From a methanogenic archaeon (GTDB lineage: Archaea > Thermoplasmatota > Thermoplasmata > Methanomassiliicoccales > Methanomethylophilaceae), in assembly GCA_902787415.1 (NCBI GenBank), contig CADAGG010000059.1, positions 1-8,132 of the forward strand: a stretch of 8,132 nt of DNA, in the 5' to 3' direction. A model generated the notes under the pieces. That model did no database searches. It saw only the letters and a list, made by a program, of their open reading frames with translations, and was not told the origin of the DNA. The position numbers and the translations under genes are program-made. Of this stretch, positions 5,101 through 8,132 are shown one piece after another; within the stretch, counting starts at the first letter, position 1, and each line of letters begins with the position of its first letter.

Positions 5101-7505
5101 ATCATCCCGAGGACCACGCGGGCGTTGTTGATGTCCATGTCGTCCTCGAGGATCTCCCTGTAGGTCTCCTCGATGACGGGCTCGTTCTCCATGTCCCTCA
5201 GCATCTCCAGCAGGTAGGTGGAGCGGATCTGCTGGCGGTTGACCGAGATGGAGCGGCCCATGTAGTTGCGGAGGATCATGAAGCTGCGGGAGGCGGTGTG
5301 CCTGAAGCGGAGCTTGAAGATCTCGGAGTCCTTGACCGCCTTCCTGAGCACCGGCTCGAGGTCCGCGGTGTCGAGCATTCCGGGCACCTGGGTAATGTCG
5401 ATCCTGTGGGTGGTCCCGATCATGAAGTTGTCGTCGGTGATGGTCACCGAGACGTTGGCGCCGGTGAGGGTGGTGATGCGGTACGCGTAACCCCTGGAGA
5501 GGGCGTCGTTCACGCGCCTGCCGAATGGATAGTGGAAGATCAGCCTCTGGTTGCCGGAGGGGTCGATGTACTCCTCGATGGCGAGCCTGTCGATGTCGGG
5601 GACGAATCCGGCGGTGGCGGCCTGCTCGCTGAAATATGAGATCAGGGAACGGGCGGAACCGTCGTCGATGTCGAACTCCCTGCAGAGGAAGTCGATCTTG
5701 TCGGGACGGGAGCCGGCGATGAGCTCGGACATCTCCTTCCTGAAGCGGGCCACGTCCATGGAGAGGTCGAAGGAACGGGGCAGCATCTCCCCCGCCCACG
5801 AGGGCACGGTGGGCTTCCTGCCGTTGGCCTCCTTGACGAAGGCGGTCATGCCCTTGGAGCGGACGAACTCGAGGCTGCGCCCTCCCAGGACGAAGACGTC
5901 TCCGGGGGAGAGCCTCTCGACGAACTTCTCGGACAGCTCCCCGGCCACGGAACCGTAGCTGGTGATGACGCGGTAGTTGGCCTCCTCGGGGATGGTTCCC
6001 AGGTTCATGAAGTAGATCATGCGGGCGCCCTTCTTCTTCCCGAACTGGTTGCTCTCGGTGTCGTACCAGATCTTGGAGTACACTCCCTCGTGCTCCTCCT
6101 TGCTGCCGAGGTAGCCGAGGACGTTCATGAACTTCTCGCGGGAGAGATTGTGATAGCAGTAGGAGGACCTCACGAGATTGTAGGCATCCTCCACGTCCCA
6201 CCTGCGGTCGAGACTCATTCCGACGACCGCCTGGGACAGCACGTCCAAGCAGTTCTCGGGGATGCCTACGCGGTCGATGTCGTGGCGGTGGGCGGCCCTG
6301 CACATGACGGCGCACTCGGAGAGGTCGTCGGGGTCGAAGACGATGAGCCTTCCCTTGGCGATCTTGCCGAAGCTGTGACCGCTGCGCCCGATCCTCTGCA
6401 GTCCCTTCGCGACGGATTTGGGGGAGCCGATCTGACAGACGAGGTCGACGGAACCGATGTCGATACCTAACTCCAGAGAAGTGGAGGAGACGACGCACTT
6501 GATCTCTCCCTTCTTGAGGCGCTCCTCGACGTCGAGACGGGTGTCCTTGCCGAGGGAGCTGTGGTGCACCTCGATGTTCTCGAGTCCCCTCTCCTTGAGC
6601 TTGTATACCACCGCCTCGGCACCGGAACGGGTGTTGGTGAAGATCAGGGTGGTCTCGTGCTGGTCGACCAGCTCCTTGAGGCGGTCGTACATCATTGAGC
6701 TGACCACGTCGGTGGGCAGGGCGGTCATGTCCTCGGTGGGGCAGATGACCTTCAGGTCGAGGACCTTCTTGGAACTCGACTGGATGAGGATGACGTCCCT
6801 GTCGCTGCCGTCGGGGTTGAATCCCACCAGGTACCTGGCGACCTCCTCGATGGGGGCCACGGTGGCGGACAGGCCGATGCGGGTGAAGTCGTGCTCGCAG
6901 TAGTTCCTTAGCATCTCGATGGTCAGGGAGAGGAAGGCACCCCTCTTGGAATCGCAGATGTCGTGGATCTCATCGAGGATGAGCCACTCGGCGCCCATCA
7001 GCTTCTCCTTGAACTTGGGGGAGGCCAGGATGAGGGCCATGGACTCGGGGGTGGTGATGAGGATGTGCGGAGGATGCCTGACCATCTTCTGCCTCTCGTT
7101 CTGGGGGGTGTCTCCCGAACGGACGGCCACGCGGATCTCCGGCACCTTCATGCCCTTGCGGGCGGCCAGCTCCCTCATCTGCTCCAGGGGGTCGCTGAGG
7201 TTCCTCTTGACGTCATTGGCGAGGGCCTTCAGCGGGGAGATGTAGATGCAGTAGATCTTCTCCTCCAGGGTCCCCTCGTCGGAGTACTTGATGAGCTGGT
7301 TCAGGATGCTGGTGAAGGCGGTGAGGGTCTTTCCGGAACCGGTGGGGGAGGAGATTAGCACGTTCTTCCTGTCGTGGATGACAGGAATCGCCATGGACTG
7401 GGGTTCAGTCAGGGATGTGAAACGTTCTTTGAACCACATGGAAACCAGTGGTTCCATCAATCCTAGCACCTCTTCGGTGGAATATACCTTGCTTACCTTC
7501 TCCAT
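2142..7505 (-). CDS. lhr: Giant Lhr-family ATP-dependent helicase with extended winged-helix/AlkZ-like C-terminal region
   Basis: Lhr proteins are superfamily 2 helicases that use ATP to move 3' to 5' on single-stranded DNA and unwind duplexes, including RNA:DNA hybrids; bacterial members act in DNA repair. All core motifs are intact: Q-like TEPQ (33-36), Walker A SSPTGSGKT (52-60), PLKALANDV (91-99), TTPES (151-155), DEIH (178-181), SAT (213-215), IFTNTRS (288-294), TSLELGIDIG (342-351), QRIGRSGH (370-377). Residues about 400-870 carry the Lhr-specific winged-helix and DEAD-associated region (FVLGGRSLEFV, PSWAGEMLPRSFDLS). Residues about 900-1440 resemble the Lhr C-terminal domain related to AlkZ/HTH_42 glycosylases: winged helices at about 1031-1091 and 1267-1320, then VLSLFDPDLGS (1337-1347) and YPVTRGSRIIGAMEI. 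A further 340 or so residues follow with another winged helix (1617-1679). At 1787 residues it exceeds E. coli Lhr (1538) and the usual archaeal Lhr forms (about 850-950). The ATG at 7503-7505 has GGTGA upstream. It is read toward the HTH regulator but separated from it by a promoter-bearing spacer. No frameshift is seen. Confidence 0.93.
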   Translation of the reverse strand: MEKVSKVYSTEEVLGLMEPLVSMWFKERFTSLTEPQSMAIPVIHDRKNVLISSPTGSGKTLTAFTSILNQLIKYSDEGTLEEKIYCIYISPLKALANDVKRNLSDPLEQMRELAARKGMKVPEIRVAVRSGDTPQNERQKMVRHPPHILITTPESMALILASPKFKEKLMGAEWLILDEIHDICDSKRGAFLSLTIEMLRNYCEHDFTRIGLSATVAPIEEVARYLVGFNPDGSDRDVILIQSSSKKVLDLKVICPTEDMTALPTDVVSSMMYDRLKELVDQHETTLIFTNTRSGAEAVVYKLKERGLENIEVHHSSLGKDTRLDVEERLKKGEIKCVVSSTSLELGIDIGSVDLVCQIGSPKSVAKGLQRIGRSGHSFGKIAKGRLIVFDPDDLSECAVMCRAAHRHDIDRVGIPENCLDVLSQAVVGMSLDRRWDVEDAYNLVRSSYCYHNLSREKFMNVLGYLGSKEEHEGVYSKIWYDTESNQFGKKKGARMIYFMNLGTIPEEANYRVITSYGSVAGELSEKFVERLSPGDVFVLGGRSLEFVRSKGMTAFVKEANGRKPTVPSWAGEMLPRSFDLSMDVARFRKEMSELIAGSRPDKIDFLCREFDIDDGSARSLISYFSEQAATAGFVPDIDRLAIEEYIDPSGNQRLIFHYPFGRRVNDALSRGYAYRITTLTGANVSVTITDDNFMIGTTHRIDITQVPGMLDTADLEPVLRKAVKDSEIFKLRFRHTASRSFMILRNYMGRSISVNRQQIRSTYLLEMLRDMENEPVIEETYREILEDDMDINNARVVLGMIESGKMGVTTIPFDGTPSPFAHSVILSGFSDIVLMEDRTALLKELHRKVLERALGDNIKEFEFDADKVTQYFRQKIGRVTSKDDIPGLLMRTGPLQAFRERGRSIYPYCDPDKKTVDGWIRELIREGRIGTVFLDEVHIMAKSEVPVYAAATVRDRTLNDIDQQVYGLIGQDTLLSDVHSQVEVSEDIVFRSVRKLESMYLITRTGITENNRWYFSRCTPPEGTDPAAVDAVIMRHLGCFAPATVEETAFALNIPDDSVSASLESLVASGEVAKGRFLISENDQYMLASDRKKLRTGKSNVYDFETVESYRLTKGERFDSIEDFFRFYVTAGSEIDVYNRVKDFDLEEWQQMRRDGRILLGRFCRGRVRFILAEDAAKYAYFRVDSTESQDAELLRRIEGSGNGITLRELVAATGMDKDRAKEAVMRLDRSLKVIRAFGDREDWGTENYYVSYEPELPEENPCDEIVEKAIRAFGPVPTMAVRYLVSIPDEEIAASVRRIGAVQILVGPGQTPMYMMPDELPALESLSEPLSEVRVLSLFDPDLGSKWAEISARYGDRWIYPVTRGSRIIGAMEIWEMSGCVEIRSVDLDSPEMLSDVLTALDKFMDFYRQKGIEIIRIREILSVDAADLDGSVKDTLSQFGYVFINGFYAKGRFVTRVMTHDEALSYIFRKQRLEKTSRFGTFDELIAERGYVRSDQELPCRVAGRTSLKKQMELGTVVKSILCPTYVGYIDPARLPVLRTAKKVPLTGEQVALQKIVAAKQPISKKNLMFQSPYSYKVTTETISEMTRLSLIYQDGDSAYCLAEPADMTQEEALKQIARWHFKDFGIFSAERLAQFLNSRMAVTRKILAELEDEGYISKGFLLEGDPSLYWMLSEDVNSKVRPFTGMFLLNTQDNLSLYLRDLIKKECGSSVSVIFSGTKIIGHFKGKVTPTAAKMEEFEGSDLARKYLEDTARIFGVSLSKGSDQADDDWDASEFYCKTNPGL

Positions 7506-7508
7506 GCT

Positions 7509-7513
7509 TCACC
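7509..7513 (-). promoter_or_regulatory. Ribosome binding site of lhr
   Basis: On the minus strand GGTGA stands three bases before the ATG at 7505 and matches the 3' end of archaeal 16S rRNA. It is the clearest such site ahead of a start codon in the window. It supports the chosen start and suggests lhr has a short leader, unlike its apparently leaderless neighbours. Confidence 0.55.
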
Positions 7514-7548
7514 AGCCAAATATGGAATCGTATACGCTAACCAACGGT

Positions 7549-7558
7549 CATATTTTAG
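7549..7558 (-). promoter_or_regulatory. TATA-like box of lhr
   Basis: On the minus strand this reads CTAAAATATG, about 45-50 bases upstream of the lhr ATG. Transcription would start near 7525, leaving a leader of about 20 bases that includes the GGTGA site. A second AT-rich word (CCATATTTGG, 7519-7528) is too close to the start to allow a leader carrying that site. Confidence 0.45.
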
Positions 7559-7563
7559 GGTTG

Positions 7564-7583
7564 CGCGCACAGCCGCGTGCGCG
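7564..7583. repeat. Perfect 7-bp GC-only-type inverted repeat between divergent promoters
   Basis: CGCGCAC and GTGCGCG are perfect inverted copies separated by AGCCGC. They lie between the TATA-like boxes of lhr and the secreted-protein gene. Alternating CG steps are unusual against the AT-rich spacer around them. A protein-binding site serving one or both promoters is a reasonable inference; there is no direct evidence of the protein. Confidence 0.45.
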
Positions 7584-7595
7584 AGCAGGAACACG

Positions 7596-7608
7596 CAAAA
7601 AATAAAAC
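7596..7608 (+). promoter_or_regulatory. TATA-like box of the secreted-protein gene
   Basis: CAAAAAATAAAAC is centred about 28 bases upstream of the ATG at 7631. No good ribosome binding site lies before that ATG, so the transcript is probably leaderless or nearly so. Confidence 0.5.
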
Positions 7609-7630
7609 GCTAAAACAGGATTAGGGCGCA

Positions 7631-8132
7631 ATGAGGAACGGAATCGCCGTAGCGCTCGCACTCGCCGTGTTCTTTTCAGCTATGGCTGTGCCGTTCGCCA
7701 TGAACGATTCCTCGGATGCGGCCACGCAGGACGTCACCATCAAAGGGATTGTCGTCGAGAGCGGAGAATCCGGGCCCATTGCGGTCAAGGACGTCAAGGT
7801 CACATTGAAACAGGAGTCCCTGACGCCCGGCGATCCCGCAATCACGGGTGAATCGACGACATCCGCTACGGGAGAGTTCTCCGTGGATATCGACGGTGTC
7901 GACACCGCCCGCGTCATCGAATGCACTTTCACCAAGGAAGGATACTCCGCATTCTACTATCCGACTTCGATCTCCGAGAACGAGACCACCAAGAAACTGG
8001 AGTTGAGCCTCGCCGGCCTCACGCCCACCACTGTGGACACCAGGAAGGTTTACACACTCGTCGAGACCGGTGACCTCAGCCATGCCATCGTGATCTCCGA
8101 TACCAGGGTCCCTGCGGCATTCACCGTCTCCG
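7631..8132 (+). CDS. Secreted surface protein with Ig-like / carboxypeptidase-regulatory-like domain (3' end outside window)
   Basis: The first 167 codons are present, open to the window edge. The protein begins with a short basic end (MRN) and a hydrophobic stretch (GIAVALALAVFFSAMAVPFA), which is a signal peptide or a single N-terminal anchor, so the rest should lie outside the cell. Residues about 35-130 read as beta strands with turns: TIKGIVVESG, VKDVKVTLK, a TSATGEFSVDIDG strand-turn-strand, TFTKEGYSAFYYP. This pattern of a strand beginning KG.V, a modifiable loop, then GEF.V and a KEGY motif is typical of carboxypeptidase-regulatory-like and related Ig-like sandwich domains found in cell-surface proteins. 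The start is set by the signal peptide and the upstream TATA-like box. It diverges from lhr and shares the spacer holding the GC-rich inverted repeat. The binding partner or substrate is unknown, and the missing downstream part may carry further repeats or a membrane anchor. Confidence 0.75.
   Translation, partial: MRNGIAVALALAVFFSAMAVPFAMNDSSDAATQDVTIKGIVVESGESGPIAVKDVKVTLKQESLTPGDPAITGESTTSATGEFSVDIDGVDTARVIECTFTKEGYSAFYYPTSISENETTKKLELSLAGLTPTTVDTRKVYTLVETGDLSHAIVISDTRVPAAFTVS

Noticed and set aside
3117..5639. Two long plus-strand open frames (3117-4394 and 4395-5639), end to end, opposite lhr
   Set aside because: They are antisense to an intact helicase whose motifs are continuous on the minus strand. 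Their proteins are rich in G, D, H, V and L, as expected from the complement of GC-biased codons, and show no domain.
4696..6498. A 600-codon minus-strand open frame inside lhr in another frame
   Set aside because: It is rich in arginine, histidine and proline, typical of a shifted frame of a GC-rich gene, and it overlaps conserved helicase coding sequence.
7621..8083. Minus-strand open frames opposite the secreted protein
   Set aside because: The plus strand has a TATA-like box, a signal peptide and a recognisable beta-sandwich pattern; the opposite frames have none of these.

Overview
The window most resembles a methanogenic archaeon of the Methanomassiliicoccales (Thermoplasmata). The clues are GC-rich genes separated by short AT-rich spacers, TATA-like boxes about 25 bases ahead of start codons with no ribosome binding site (leaderless-style promoters), an archaeal-type endonuclease IV, an archaeal short HTH regulator beginning MKTPCEIVVWYVLP, and UGA at every visible native stop. 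The lineage is inferred from these traits; no sequence search was possible.

Layout. Positions 1-800 (minus) hold an almost complete endonuclease IV-type AP endonuclease whose 3' end lies outside the window. It diverges across a 74-bp promoter region from an 8-oxoguanine DNA glycosylase gene (875-1616, plus). That gene is broken: about 50 bp between two GATTAC copies are missing, which removes the helix-hairpin-helix and the catalytic lysine and shifts the frame. Convergent to it is a small HTH regulator (minus, start at 1952). It appears to carry its own single-base frameshift near 1654-1670 and so reads through into the antisense of the glycosylase gene. An AT-rich spacer (1953-2141) follows. 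Then comes a giant Lhr-type helicase of 1787 residues (2142-7505, minus) with an intact SF2 core and a long chain of winged-helix and AlkZ-like domains. A second divergent spacer (7506-7630) contains a GC-rich perfect inverted repeat. It leads to the first 167 codons of a secreted, Ig-like surface protein (7631 onward, plus).

Working together. The left three quarters is a DNA-repair neighbourhood. Ogg would excise oxidised guanine, the AP endonuclease would process the abasic site or blocked 3' end, and Lhr is a 3'-5' translocase and helicase tied to DNA repair in bacteria. The inactivated glycosylase beside a helicase with glycosylase-fold domains is the most interesting aspect. No mobile element, CRISPR array, tRNA or rRNA was seen.
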